Of a stretch of 64,000 nt of DNA, positions 42,236 through 51,276 are shown piece by piece. Where the stretch lies: positions 46,922-110,921 of the forward strand of contig NZ_BMMH01000011.1 of assembly GCF_014645735.1 (NCBI RefSeq), read 5' to 3'. Within the stretch, counting starts at the first letter, position 1, and each line of letters opens with the position of its first letter. Below the pieces are notes generated by a model, which searched no databases, was not told where the DNA came from, and saw only the letters and a program-made list of their open reading frames with translations. A program made the position numbers and the translations under genes. The stretch is from Nocardia jinanensis. GTDB lineage: Bacteria > Actinomycetota > Actinomycetes > Mycobacteriales > Mycobacteriaceae.

Positions 42236-42352
42236 CCGGACGGGCCTGGTTTCGCGGGTCCAGCGGCCTGGTTCATCCTGCGTCGGCGCCGACGAAAGGG
42301 CTGTACCAGCCGTCGGGCCAGCCAGGTGCCCGACGATCTCGTTTCCGATCGT

Positions 42353-42544
42353 GGCGGACCAGCCGGCGAGCAGCTTCGGGCCGTCCTCGGCGGCGGTTGC
42401 GGGGGGCGGGCTGTAGACGACCACGCTCAGGCCGCTCTCGTCCGGCAGGGTCATGGTCTCCTGATCGAGTTCCAGCTCGCCGACGAGTGGATGGTTGAGG
42501 CGTTTCGTGCTCTCGCCGAAGGCGTGTACGTCATGGGATCCCCA
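42353..42544 (-). pseudogene. Fragment of MmyB-like XRE regulator, ligand-binding end
   Basis: The minus strand encodes about 64 residues, WGSHDVHAFGESTKRLNHP then VGELELDQETMTLPDESG and KLLAGWSA. These match the C-terminal ligand-binding domain (MmyB_LBD) of helix-turn-helix regulators. There is no start or DNA-binding region in frame. The HTH part of the same kind of protein survives in degraded form at 42877-42951, so the gene has been broken and largely deleted. Confidence 0.6.
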
Positions 42545-42580
42545 CATCACGCGGCCGAACCGCCCGCTGCCGGGCGCCCG

Positions 42581-42667
42581 GCGTCCAACCTCATCACCCG
42601 CCGAACCCTCGGCTGGGAACCCACTCAGCCCGGCCTGCTCGCCGATTTGGACAACGGCCATTACTTC
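42581..42667 (+). pseudogene. Fragment of NAD(P)-dependent epimerase/SDR, C-terminal end
   Basis: The plus strand encodes 29 residues, ASNLITRRTLGWEPTQPG followed by LLADLDNGHYF. They match the extreme C-terminus of NAD(P)-binding SDR/epimerase-like proteins (the GW-P-T-GLL-DL-GHYF pattern). Nothing upstream in frame belongs to such a protein. SDR genes commonly neighbour MmyB-type regulators, whose fragments flank this piece, so both are probably remains of one former locus. Confidence 0.5.
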
Positions 42668-42876
42668 CCCGGCAGGGGCCTGATCACTCGCCAAGCTGCG
42701 CACGCCTAGCCTCACGCACCGAACACATCTCAACCACGTCACTCACCCTCACCAATGCTGGACTCCGACACATCCCTGGAAATCGAAATCTGTTGGGAGA
42801 GAAGAGTAACGACTGTTCCACCCGCCATGTTGCTCCAAACCGACCGACGTGAACAGGGAGTGCGTAACGAACGTCT

Positions 42877-42951
42877 CACCCCCGCGAGCGTCGCGACCTC
42901 ACCCCTGCGCAGTCCCGGCACCCCGTCGAGCGAACCCGGGCTGATCCGGAA
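42877..42951 (-). pseudogene. Fragment of MmyB-like XRE regulator, HTH start
   Basis: The minus strand encodes FRISPGSLDGVPGLRRGEV then ATLAGV, recalling the R-x-P-GLRREEVA-LAGVS pattern that opens the helix-turn-helix of MmyB-type regulators. Flanking residues are not conserved and the frame breaks on both sides. It is separated from the matching ligand-binding fragment by about 330 bp containing the SDR fragment. Confidence 0.45.
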
Positions 42952-43220
42952 GGAAGGCGCGCCGGCCGTGCCCGGCGCAGAGGGGCAGGGCCGACGCGTG
43001 TTCCGGCGGTGCCAGGTGAGGTGAGCGGTGGAGCCAGGTCGCATCCCCTGGCTCTGGTTCACCGCGATTTCCGGCCTGTCGCGCAGCGCGCCGTGCTCTG
43101 AGTGTTGACACTTTCGAGGCGCCGGAAACCTGCTCGGGTGGACCGGTTCACGGTCGCGGATCGTCACGGGCAGTGCGGTCCGGGACGGCCGGACAGCCCG
43201 CCCGCGTCAGGATCGGATTC

Positions 43221-43376
43221 TCAGAGTAGCCAGAGCACCGCGCCCGCTGCCGCGAGCACAGCGCAGATCCCCAGGCCGATGGACACCGGCCGGGCGGTCT
43301 TCCAGAGCGTGTAGGCACCGCCGATGAGGAATCCGGCGAGGGTGAACAGCAGAACTACGGCGACATCGGTGGACAC
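43221..43376 (-). CDS. Small two-helix membrane protein (51 residues)
   Basis: GTG start giving 51 residues: MSTDVAVVLLFTLAGFLIGG, then AYTLWKTARPVSIG and a second helix ending AVLWLL. Two membrane helices are joined by a short positively charged loop, and the third codon position is strongly G/C. It resembles small conserved actinobacterial membrane proteins of unknown function. It is the only intact gene in the otherwise decayed 42.2-43.5 kb gap and is too short for many callers. Confidence 0.7.
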   Translation of the reverse strand: MSTDVAVVLLFTLAGFLIGGAYTLWKTARPVSIGLGICAVLAAAGAVLWLL

Positions 43377-43437
43377 AGAGCCCTATTGTGCCTGGTCTTC
43401 GCGCTGGTCCGGGCGGGGGCCCGAGCCTGGAAATTAA

Positions 43438-43453
43438 CAAGCACGCGTGCTTG
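43438..43453. promoter_or_regulatory. Perfect 16-bp operator palindrome before the catabolic operon
   Basis: CAAGCACG and CGTGCTTG form a perfect, spacer-free palindrome in an AT-rich setting, about 100 bp before the AtuA-like start. TetR-family repressors of acyl-CoA catabolism bind CAAG...CTTG-type palindromes (for example KstR2). The TetR gene ending this operon (52090) is the obvious candidate (inference). Confidence 0.7.
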
Positions 43454-43553
43454 ATTTTTTGCCGGTCGCCTGTGATGCTGGGGCGGTACGCGGACAGCCA
43501 CGGGCGCATATCGGCGCCCCCGCCCGGTGCCGCGGTAGGAGGCGAAGCCGCTG

Positions 43554-45269
43554 ATGAGTGGTCTGTCTGCCGATCCCGGCCTGATCCGGATCGGTAACTG
43601 TTCCGGGTTCTACGGCGACCGTTTCGGCGCGATGCGCGAAATGCTCGAGGGTGGGCAGCTCGATGTGCTGACCGGCGACTACCTCGCCGAACTGACCATG
43701 CTGATCCTGGGCCGCGACCGGATGAAGGATCCCGGCCTCGGCTATGCCAAGACCTTCCTGCGCCAGCTCGAGGATTGCCTCGGCCCGGCTCTGGAACGCA
43801 ACGTCCGGATCGTCACCAACGCCGGCGGCCTGAATCCGGCCGCGCTGGCGGAGAAGGTGCGGGAACTGGCGGCCCGCCTCGGCCTCGAGGTCCGGGTCGG
43901 ATATGTGGACGGCGACGATCTCACCGGCCGCGCCGCCGAGCTGGACCTCGGGTCGCCGCTCACCGCCAACGCCTATCTCGGAGCCTGGGGTATCGCCGAA
44001 TGCCTGGAAGCGGGCGCGGATGTGGTGGTCACCGGCCGGGTCACCGACGCATCGGTCGTGGTGGGCCCCGCCGCCGCGCATTTCGGCTGGAAACGCACCG
44101 ATTACAACCGGCTGGCCGGTGCGGTGGTGGCCGGTCATGTGATCGAGTGCGGCACCCAGGCCACCGGTGGCAATTTCGCGTTCTTCACCGAGCTCTCCGA
44201 TCTCGGCCGGCCCGGGTTCCCGCTCGCGGAGATCCGCGCGGACGGTAGCAGTGTCATCACCAAACACGAGGGCACCGGCGGCGCGGTCACCGTCGATACG
44301 GTGGCGGCGCAGCTCATGTACGAGATCCAGGGCGCGCGCTATGCCGGGCCCGATGTCACCGCCCGGCTCGATACGGTCGAACTAGCGGCCGACGGGCCGG
44401 ACCGGGTATCGATCCGGGGGGTCGAGGGGGAGCCGCCGCCACCGACGGTGAAAGTCTCACTGAACACTATCGGCGGATTCCGCAACGAGATGGAGTTCAT
44501 CCTCACCGGACTCGATATCGAGGAGAAAGCCGCGCTGGCGCGGCGGCAACTGGAGTCCTGGTTGCCCGAGCGCCCGGCCGAGCTGGACTGGACTCTGGCG
44601 CGGCTGGACCGCCCCGACGCCGGAACCGAGGAACAGGCCAGCGCCCTGCTGCGCTGTGTGGTTCGCGACCCCGACCCGAACAAGGTGGGTCGCGCGTTCT
44701 CCAGCGTGGCCGTCGAACTCGCGCTGGCCAGCTATCCGGGATGCAGTTTCACCGCCCCGCCGGGGAACGGCTCACCCTACGGTGTCTACCGCCCGGGGTA
44801 TGTCGACGCCGCCGAGGTCTCGCATGCGGCCCACCGCCCGGCCGGTTGTCAGGTACTGGTCGGGGGGCCGTCGGAGACGCGGGAACTGACCGAGGTACCG
44901 GAACCCGGGCTTCCCGAACCGCTTCCGTCCGGGCCCACCGAACGGGTGCCGCTCGGTGCGATCGCGCTCGCCCGCAGCGGCGACAAGGGTGGCGATGCGA
45001 ATATCGGCGTCTGGGTGCGCACCGATGACCAATGGCGCTGGCTCGTCCACACTCTCACCGTCGACCGGCTGCGCGAACTGCTGCCCGAGACCGCGACGCT
45101 GGAGGTCACCCGGCATGTGCTGCCGAATCTGCGGGCCCTGAACTTCCTGATCTCCGGTCTGCTCGGTGCGGGCGTGGCCTATCAGGCCCGGTTCGATCCG
45201 CAGGCGAAGGGACTCGGCGAATGGCTGCGGTCCCGTTATCTCGACATACCGTTGGAGTTGCTGCCGTGA
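43554..45269 (+). CDS. AtuA-like (DUF1446) acyclic-terpene utilisation protein
   Basis: A 571-residue protein with an N-terminal AtuA/DUF1446 domain (IRIGNCSGFYGDRFGAMREM, LTGDYLAELTMLILG, VTNAGGLNPAALAEKV, GADVVVTGRVTDASVVVGP). A C-terminal AtuA ferredoxin-like fold starts near residue 462 (LGAIALARSGDKGGDANIG). The enzymatic role is unknown; in Pseudomonas the atuA gene belongs to citronellol/geraniol degradation and is co-transcribed with geranyl-CoA carboxylase. ATG start with AGGAGG about 11 bases upstream. First gene of the operon; its stop overlaps the next start. Confidence 0.88.
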   Translation: MSGLSADPGLIRIGNCSGFYGDRFGAMREMLEGGQLDVLTGDYLAELTMLILGRDRMKDPGLGYAKTFLRQLEDCLGPALERNVRIVTNAGGLNPAALAEKVRELAARLGLEVRVGYVDGDDLTGRAAELDLGSPLTANAYLGAWGIAECLEAGADVVVTGRVTDASVVVGPAAAHFGWKRTDYNRLAGAVVAGHVIECGTQATGGNFAFFTELSDLGRPGFPLAEIRADGSSVITKHEGTGGAVTVDTVAAQLMYEIQGARYAGPDVTARLDTVELAADGPDRVSIRGVEGEPPPPTVKVSLNTIGGFRNEMEFILTGLDIEEKAALARRQLESWLPERPAELDWTLARLDRPDAGTEEQASALLRCVVRDPDPNKVGRAFSSVAVELALASYPGCSFTAPPGNGSPYGVYRPGYVDAAEVSHAAHRPAGCQVLVGGPSETRELTEVPEPGLPEPLPSGPTERVPLGAIALARSGDKGGDANIGVWVRTDDQWRWLVHTLTVDRLRELLPETATLEVTRHVLPNLRALNFLISGLLGAGVAYQARFDPQAKGLGEWLRSRYLDIPLELLP

Positions 45270-46417
45270 GCACTGTCTGGAATACGCCGGAGCGCCGGGA
45301 ACTACGCACCACGGTGCGGGCGTTCGCCGAGCGCGAGATCCTGCCCCACCTCGACGATTGGGAACGCGACGGGGAGATCCCGCGGGAACTGCACAAGAAG
45401 GCCGGCGCGCTGGGGCTGCTGGGTATCCAGTTCCCCGAGGCCGTCGGCGGGGCCGGGGGCGACGGTATCGACGGCGCGATCGTCTGCGAGGAACTGCACT
45501 ACGCGGGTGTCTCCGGCGGGCTGTTCGCTTCGCTGTTCACCTGCGGTATCGCCGTCCCGCATCTCATCGGCGCGGGAGACCCCGAACAGATCGCGCGCTG
45601 GGTGGAACCGACCCTGGCCGGGGAGAAGATCGGCTCACTGGCCATCACCGAACCCGGCGGCGGCTCCGATGTCGGCCATCTGACCACCACCGCCCGCCGC
45701 GACGGCGACCACTACATCGTCAACGGCGCGAAGACCTACATCACCTCCGGTTGCCGCGCCGATTTCGTGGTCACCGCGGTGCGCACCGGCGGCCCCGGAG
45801 CCGCCGGCGTCTCACTGCTGGTGGTCGAGAAGGACGCACCCGGTTTCACCGTCGGCCGGAAACTGGACAAGATGGGCTGGCGGGCCTCCGATACCGCGGA
45901 ACTGTCCTACCAGGATGTGCGAGTTCCGGCGGCGAACCTGGTGGGGCCGGAGAATTCCGGTTTCCTGCAGATCGCGTCCGCGTTCGTCAGCGAGCGGGTG
46001 GGCCTCGCGGTGCAGGCGTATTCGAGCGCGCAACGCTGCCTGGACCTCACTCTGGACTGGGTGCGCACCCGCGAGACCTTCGGCCGCCCGCTCATCAGTC
46101 GCCAGGCCGTGCAGAACACCGTGACCGAGATGGCACGCCGGGTGGATATCGCCCGGGTGTACACCCGTGACGTGGCCGCTCGCGCCGCCGCCGGGGAAAC
46201 CGATCTGATCGCCGAGGTGTGCTTCGCCAAGAACACTGCCGTCGAATCCGGTGAATGGGTCGCCAACCAGGCGGTGCAGTTGTTCGGCGGGCTCGGTTAC
46301 ATGCGGGAATCCGAGGTCGAGCGCCAGTACCGCGATATGCGGATTCTGGGCATCGGCGGCGGCACCACCGAAATCCTCACCGGCCTGGCCGCGAAACGAT
46401 TGGGGTACCAGTCTTGA
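45266..46417 (+). CDS. Acyl-CoA dehydrogenase (first copy)
   Basis: A 383-residue FAD enzyme. The N-terminal helical domain begins near ERRELRTTVRAFAEREILP, with SLAITEPGGGSDVGHL near residue 130, MGWRASDTAELSYQDVRVP near 205, and the C-terminal QLFGGLGYMRESEVERQYRD near 335. It should introduce a 2,3-double bond in a branched acyl-CoA, giving the substrate for the carboxylase that follows. GTG start inside the AtuA stop (GTGA). A second, more distant dehydrogenase lies two genes downstream. Confidence 0.9.
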   Translation: MSTVWNTPERRELRTTVRAFAEREILPHLDDWERDGEIPRELHKKAGALGLLGIQFPEAVGGAGGDGIDGAIVCEELHYAGVSGGLFASLFTCGIAVPHLIGAGDPEQIARWVEPTLAGEKIGSLAITEPGGGSDVGHLTTTARRDGDHYIVNGAKTYITSGCRADFVVTAVRTGGPGAAGVSLLVVEKDAPGFTVGRKLDKMGWRASDTAELSYQDVRVPAANLVGPENSGFLQIASAFVSERVGLAVQAYSSAQRCLDLTLDWVRTRETFGRPLISRQAVQNTVTEMARRVDIARVYTRDVAARAAAGETDLIAEVCFAKNTAVESGEWVANQAVQLFGGLGYMRESEVERQYRDMRILGIGGGTTEILTGLAAKRLGYQS

Positions 46418-48012
46418 CGACACTGCGCAGCACCCTCGATACCGGCACCGGTGACTACACCGCGGCGGCCGCGGCGATGACCGCCAAGCTCGCCGAGGTC
46501 GAGGCGGAATTCGGAAAGGTCATCGCGGGCGGCGGCCCGGACAAACTGGCCCGGCACCGCAAACGCGGCAAGCTCACCGCCCGGGAGCGGATCGAACTGC
46601 TCATCGACGAGGACTCCCCGTTCCTCGAACTGTGCCCGCTGGCGGCCTGGGGCAGCGAATTCCAGGTCGGCGCGAGCACGGTCGCCGGGATCGGTGTGGT
46701 CGAGGGCGTGGAATGCATGATCGTCGCGCCCGACCCCACCGTGCGCGGCGGTACCTCCAACCCCTGGACGCTGCGGAAAACGCTGCGGGTCAACGACATC
46801 ATCCGGGAGAACCGGCTCCCGGTGATATCCCTGGTGGAATCCGGGGGCGCCGATCTGCCCACGCAGAAAGAGGTTTTCGTCCCCGGCGGGCGAATGTTCC
46901 GCGACCTCACCCAGGCCTCGGCGGCCGGGATCCCCACCATCGCCCTGGTCTTCGGCAACTCCACCGCGGGCGGTGCCTATATCCCCGGTATGTCCGATCA
47001 TGTGGTGATGATCAAGGAACGCTCCAAGGTGTTCCTGGGTGGACCGCCGCTGGTGAAGATGGCCACCGGTGAGGAGTCCGACGACGAATCGCTCGGTGGT
47101 GCGGATATGCACGCGCGGGTCTCGGGCCTGGCCGACTACTACGCGCTCGACGAACAGGACGCCATCCGGATCGGCCGGCGCATCGTCAAACGGCTGAACT
47201 GGAAGAAACAGGGTCCCGCGCCCCGAGTCGCGGTGCTCGAACCGCTCTACGACCCCGGCGAGTTGCTGGGGATCGTCCCGCCCGACCTCAAGATCCCGTT
47301 CGATCCGCGCGAGGTGATCGCCCGGATCGTCGACGGTTCCGATTTCGACGAGTTCAAACCGCGTTACGGTTCCAGCCTGGTCACCGGCTGGGCAGACCTG
47401 CACGGGTATCCGGTGGGCATCCTCGCCAACGCCCGCGGTGTGCTGTTCTCCGAGGAATCGCAGAAGGCCACCCAGTTCATCCAGCTGGCCAACAAGACCA
47501 ACACTCCACTGCTGTTCCTGCACAACACCACCGGCTACATGGTCGGTAAGGAATACGAGCAGAAGGGCATCATCAAACACGGTGCCCAGATGATCAACGC
47601 GGTATCCAATTCCAAGGTCCCGCACATCTCCGTCCTGATGGGCGCCTCCTACGGCGCCGGCCACTACGGCATGTGCGGCCGGGCCTACGACCCCCGATTC
47701 GTCTTCGCCTGGCCCAGCGCCAAATCCGCTGTGATGGGCGGGGCGCAGCTGGCCGGGGTGATCTCCATCGTCGGCCGCGCCTCCGCCGAGGCCCGCGGGC
47801 AGGCGTTCGACGAAGAGGCCGATGCCGGGATGCGCGCCATGGTAGAGGCTCAGATCGAGGCGGAATCGCTGGCGATGTTCATGTCCGGGCGGCTCTACGA
47901 CGACGGGGTCATCGACCCGCGTGATACCCGCACAGTGCTGGGTATGGCCCTGTCGGCCATCCACACTGCTCCTGTCCAGGGCGCCGAATCCTTCGGCGTC
48001 TTCCGAATGTGA
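46414..48012 (+). CDS. Acyl-CoA carboxylase beta (carboxyltransferase) subunit
   Basis: A 532-residue biotin-dependent carboxyltransferase of the methylcrotonyl/geranyl-CoA type. KLTARERIELLIDEDSPFLE lies near residue 48, the acyl-CoA site GNSTAGGAYIPGMSDHVVM near 187, FLGGPPLVKMATGEES near 210, and the biotin site GASYGAGHYGMCGRAYDPRF near 415. The TTG start overlaps the dehydrogenase stop by four bases (TTGA). It pairs with the alpha subunit encoded next. The choice between methylcrotonyl-CoA and longer terpenoyl-CoA cannot be made by eye. Confidence 0.9.
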   Translation: MTTLRSTLDTGTGDYTAAAAAMTAKLAEVEAEFGKVIAGGGPDKLARHRKRGKLTARERIELLIDEDSPFLELCPLAAWGSEFQVGASTVAGIGVVEGVECMIVAPDPTVRGGTSNPWTLRKTLRVNDIIRENRLPVISLVESGGADLPTQKEVFVPGGRMFRDLTQASAAGIPTIALVFGNSTAGGAYIPGMSDHVVMIKERSKVFLGGPPLVKMATGEESDDESLGGADMHARVSGLADYYALDEQDAIRIGRRIVKRLNWKKQGPAPRVAVLEPLYDPGELLGIVPPDLKIPFDPREVIARIVDGSDFDEFKPRYGSSLVTGWADLHGYPVGILANARGVLFSEESQKATQFIQLANKTNTPLLFLHNTTGYMVGKEYEQKGIIKHGAQMINAVSNSKVPHISVLMGASYGAGHYGMCGRAYDPRFVFAWPSAKSAVMGGAQLAGVISIVGRASAEARGQAFDEEADAGMRAMVEAQIEAESLAMFMSGRLYDDGVIDPRDTRTVLGMALSAIHTAPVQGAESFGVFRM

Positions 48013-48020
48013 GGCCGGTC

Positions 48021-50057
48021 GTGTCGAATTCGCAGCAACTCATCACCAGTGTTCTGGTGGCCAATCGCGGTGAGATCGCGCGCCGGATCTTCGCCTCCTG
48101 CCGCCGGATGGGCCTGGGCACGGTCGCCGTGTACTCCGATGCCGACTCGGCTTCACCACATGTGGCCGAGGCGGACGCGGCGGTGCGCCTACCCGGGAAC
48201 ACCCCGGCACAGACCTATCTGCGCGCCGATCTGATCATCGCCGCCGCACAGGCCGCGGGCGCCGACGCCGTACATCCCGGCTACGGATTCCTCTCCGAGA
48301 ACGCGGAATTCGCGCATGCGGTGGAAGCCGCCGGATTGGTCTGGATCGGGCCCCCGGCCACCGCCATCGAGGAGATGGGTTCCAAGGTGGCGGCCAAGAA
48401 GATGATGGATGCCGCCGGTGTGCCGGTGCTGGCCGAACTCGACCCGGACGAGGTCACCGAAGCTCAGCTGCCCGTGCTCATCAAAGCCTCCGCCGGTGGC
48501 GGCGGTCGCGGTATGCGCGTAGTACGCACCCTCGCCGAGCTTCCCGAACAGCTCGCCGGGGCCCGCCGGGAAGCCGAATCGGCGTTCGGCGATCCGACTG
48601 TCTTCTGTGAGCGCTACCTGGAGACCGGCCGCCATATCGAGGTGCAGGTGATGGCCGATACCCACGGCACCATCTGGGCCGTCGGCGAACGGGAATGCTC
48701 GATCCAGCGCCGCCACCAGAAGGTCGTCGAGGAAGCGCCCTCACCGCTGGTGGAACGGATCGATTCCGGTCTCGGGCCCGGGACGGGACCCGGAATGCGG
48801 GACCGGCTGTTCGACGCGGCCCGCCAGGCGTCGGCCGCCATCGGTTACACCGGCGCCGGCACGGTCGAATTCCTCGCCGACGAGGCCGGGCAGTTCTACT
48901 TCCTGGAGATGAACACCCGGCTACAGGTCGAACATCCGGTCACCGAATGCACCACCGGTCTCGATCTCGTCGCGCTCCAGCTCGAGATCGCCCAGGGTGC
49001 CCGGCTCGACCCCGAACCCCCGGCCATGCGCGGGCATTCCATCGAGGCGCGGCTCTACGCCGAGGACCCCGCACAGGACTGGCAGCCGCAGAGCGGCACC
49101 GTGCACCATATCGAGATCCCTTCGGTGATCACGGAATTCGATCTACCCGTGCGACCCGGCGTCCGGCTGGACTCCGGCGTGGTGGACGGCTCCGTGGTCG
49201 GTGTGCACTACGACCCCATGCTGGCCAAGGTCATCTCCTACGGCCGCACCCGCGACGAGGCCGCCCGGCTGCTGGCCGGGGCGTTGCAGCGGGCCCGGAT
49301 CCACGGACTCGTCACCAACCGGGACCTGCTGGTCCGGGTGTTGCGTCATCCCGCGTTTCTCGCCGGTGACACCGATACCGCTTTCTTCGCCACTCACGGT
49401 CTGGACACGCTGGCCGCGCCCCTGCTCACCGCCGACGACGAGAAGCTCTCGATCATCGCGGCCGCGCTCGCCGAATCGGCCGCGAACCGGGCCGGGGCCG
49501 GTGTGGTCGCCGGTGTCCCGAGCGGCTGGCGCAATCTGCCTGCGCAATCCCAGCGCAAGTCCTACGAGAGTCGCCTCAGCGGCGTCCACGAGATCGACTA
49601 CCGGTTCACCCGGACCGGTATCGAAGTAGCGGGTGTCGCGGGACTGGAGTTGATCACGGCCACCCCCGGCGAGGTGGTGCTGGCGGTGCCGGGGGCACAC
49701 GGCCCGGTGCGGCGGCAGTTCGCCGTCGCCCGCTACGACGATCTCGTCTGCGTGGATTCGGCGCTCGGCCCGGTGACCGTGCGGCGGTTACCGCGTTTCA
49801 CCGACCCGGCCGACCAGATCGCCACCGGTTCCCTGCTGGCTCCCATGCCGGGCAGTGTGATCCGGCTGGGCGCCACGGTCGGCAGCCCCGTCACCGCCGG
49901 GCAGCCGATCCTGTGGCTGGAGGCCATGAAGATGGAGCACACCGTCGCCGCTCCGGCGGACGGGGTGCTCAGTGCCGTCAATGTCGAGGTCGGCCAGCAG
50001 GTCGAGGTCGGCGCCGTTCTCGCCGTGGTGGATCCCGCCGCCCAAGACCAGGAGTGA
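48021..50057 (+). CDS. Acyl-CoA carboxylase alpha subunit (biotin carboxylase plus biotin carrier)
   Basis: A 678-residue subunit that carboxylates its own biotin with ATP and bicarbonate. The biotin-carboxylase half starts SVLVANRGEIARRIF and has the ATP loop KASAGGGGRGMRVV near residue 160 and ERDCSIQRRHQK-like ERECSIQRRHQKVVEEAPSP near 228. The C-terminal carrier domain has the biotinylation motif EAMKMEH near residue 640. GTG 48021 has GAGG six bases upstream; GTG 48009, overlapping the beta-subunit stop, is an alternative. Confidence 0.9.
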   Translation: MSNSQQLITSVLVANRGEIARRIFASCRRMGLGTVAVYSDADSASPHVAEADAAVRLPGNTPAQTYLRADLIIAAAQAAGADAVHPGYGFLSENAEFAHAVEAAGLVWIGPPATAIEEMGSKVAAKKMMDAAGVPVLAELDPDEVTEAQLPVLIKASAGGGGRGMRVVRTLAELPEQLAGARREAESAFGDPTVFCERYLETGRHIEVQVMADTHGTIWAVGERECSIQRRHQKVVEEAPSPLVERIDSGLGPGTGPGMRDRLFDAARQASAAIGYTGAGTVEFLADEAGQFYFLEMNTRLQVEHPVTECTTGLDLVALQLEIAQGARLDPEPPAMRGHSIEARLYAEDPAQDWQPQSGTVHHIEIPSVITEFDLPVRPGVRLDSGVVDGSVVGVHYDPMLAKVISYGRTRDEAARLLAGALQRARIHGLVTNRDLLVRVLRHPAFLAGDTDTAFFATHGLDTLAAPLLTADDEKLSIIAAALAESAANRAGAGVVAGVPSGWRNLPAQSQRKSYESRLSGVHEIDYRFTRTGIEVAGVAGLELITATPGEVVLAVPGAHGPVRRQFAVARYDDLVCVDSALGPVTVRRLPRFTDPADQIATGSLLAPMPGSVIRLGATVGSPVTAGQPILWLEAMKMEHTVAAPADGVLSAVNVEVGQQVEVGAVLAVVDPAAQDQE

Positions 50058-50060
50058 GCA

Positions 50061-51221
50061 ATGAGCTTCATCGAATCCGACGAACGCAAAGAGTTGCGGG
50101 TCGCCGTCGCCGCGTTGGCCACCAAGTACGGCTATCGCGACTACGTGCTGGCCAAGGCACGTAAGAGCGAGCCGCTCGACGAACTCTGGAACGAGGCGGG
50201 CAAGCTCGGCTTCCTCGGTGTGAACCTGCCGGAGGAATACGGGGGCGGCGGCGCCGGGATGTACGAACTGGCGCTGGTGATGGAAGAACTGTCCGCACAG
50301 GGCGCGGGCCTGCTGCTCATGGTGGTCTCACCCGCTATCTGCGGCACCATCATCACCAAGTACGGCACCGACGAGCAGAAGTCCGAATGGCTTCCGAAGC
50401 TCGCCGACGGTTCGGCCAAGATGGTGTTCGGTATCACCGAACCCGATGCCGGCTCCAATTCGCACAAGATCACCACCACCGCGCGCCGCGACGGTGACGA
50501 CTGGTTGCTCACCGGCCGCAAGATCTTCATCTCCGGTGTCGACCAGGCCGAGGCCGTACTGATCGTGGCCCGCACCGAAGACCATAAGACGGGCAAGCTC
50601 GAGCCTGCCCTGTTCATCGTCCCCACCGACGCGCCCGGGTTCGAGAAGACCCCGCAGGACATGGACATCATCGAACCGGACCACCAGTTCACCCTGTTCC
50701 TCGACGATGTCCGGCTGCCGTCCACCGCGCTGGTCGGTAAAGAGGACGCCGCCCTCATGCAGCTGTTCGCGGGCCTGAATCCGGAGCGGATCATGGGCGC
50801 CGCCATGGCGGTCGGAGTCGGGCGCTACGCCATCGACCGGGCGGTCGAGTACGCCAAGGAGCGCACTGTCTGGAAGACCCCGATCGGTGCGCACCAGGGC
50901 ATTTCGCATCCGCTCGCGCAGGTGAAGATCGAACTGGAACTGGCCCGGCTGATGATGCTCAAGGCCGCCACCCTCTACGACGCCGGCGACGAGATGGGCG
51001 CCGCCGAAGCCGCGAACATGGCCAAATACGCGGCCGCCGAGGCCAGTATCAAAGCCCTCGACCAGGCCATCCAGACCCATGGCGGTTCGGGCCTCACCTC
51101 GGAATACGGTCTGGCCGCGATGCTCGGCGCGGCCCGGATCGCGCGGGTGGCCCCGGTGAGCCGGGAAATGATCCTCAACTTCGTCGCCCAGCATTCACTG
51201 GGCCTGCCGAAGTCCTACTGA
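50061..51221 (+). CDS. Acyl-CoA dehydrogenase (second copy)
   Basis: A 386-residue acyl-CoA dehydrogenase of a different branch from the copy at 45266: MVFGITEPDAGSNSHKITTT near residue 123, ISGVDQAEAVLIVART near 160, LFLDDVRLPSTALVGKE near 213, and THGGSGLTSEYGLAAMLG near 343. Two dehydrogenases in one operon suggest two oxidation steps on the same route, for example on a saturated terpenoid and on a shorter product (inference). It starts three bases after the alpha-subunit stop. Confidence 0.9.
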   Translation: MSFIESDERKELRVAVAALATKYGYRDYVLAKARKSEPLDELWNEAGKLGFLGVNLPEEYGGGGAGMYELALVMEELSAQGAGLLLMVVSPAICGTIITKYGTDEQKSEWLPKLADGSAKMVFGITEPDAGSNSHKITTTARRDGDDWLLTGRKIFISGVDQAEAVLIVARTEDHKTGKLEPALFIVPTDAPGFEKTPQDMDIIEPDHQFTLFLDDVRLPSTALVGKEDAALMQLFAGLNPERIMGAAMAVGVGRYAIDRAVEYAKERTVWKTPIGAHQGISHPLAQVKIELELARLMMLKAATLYDAGDEMGAAEAANMAKYAAAEASIKALDQAIQTHGGSGLTSEYGLAAMLGAARIARVAPVSREMILNFVAQHSLGLPKSY

Positions 51222-51276
51222 GCAGCCGGAGAGCCGGGGCCACGCGCCCCAGCCCGTCCAGAAAGGCAGGAGCGCC

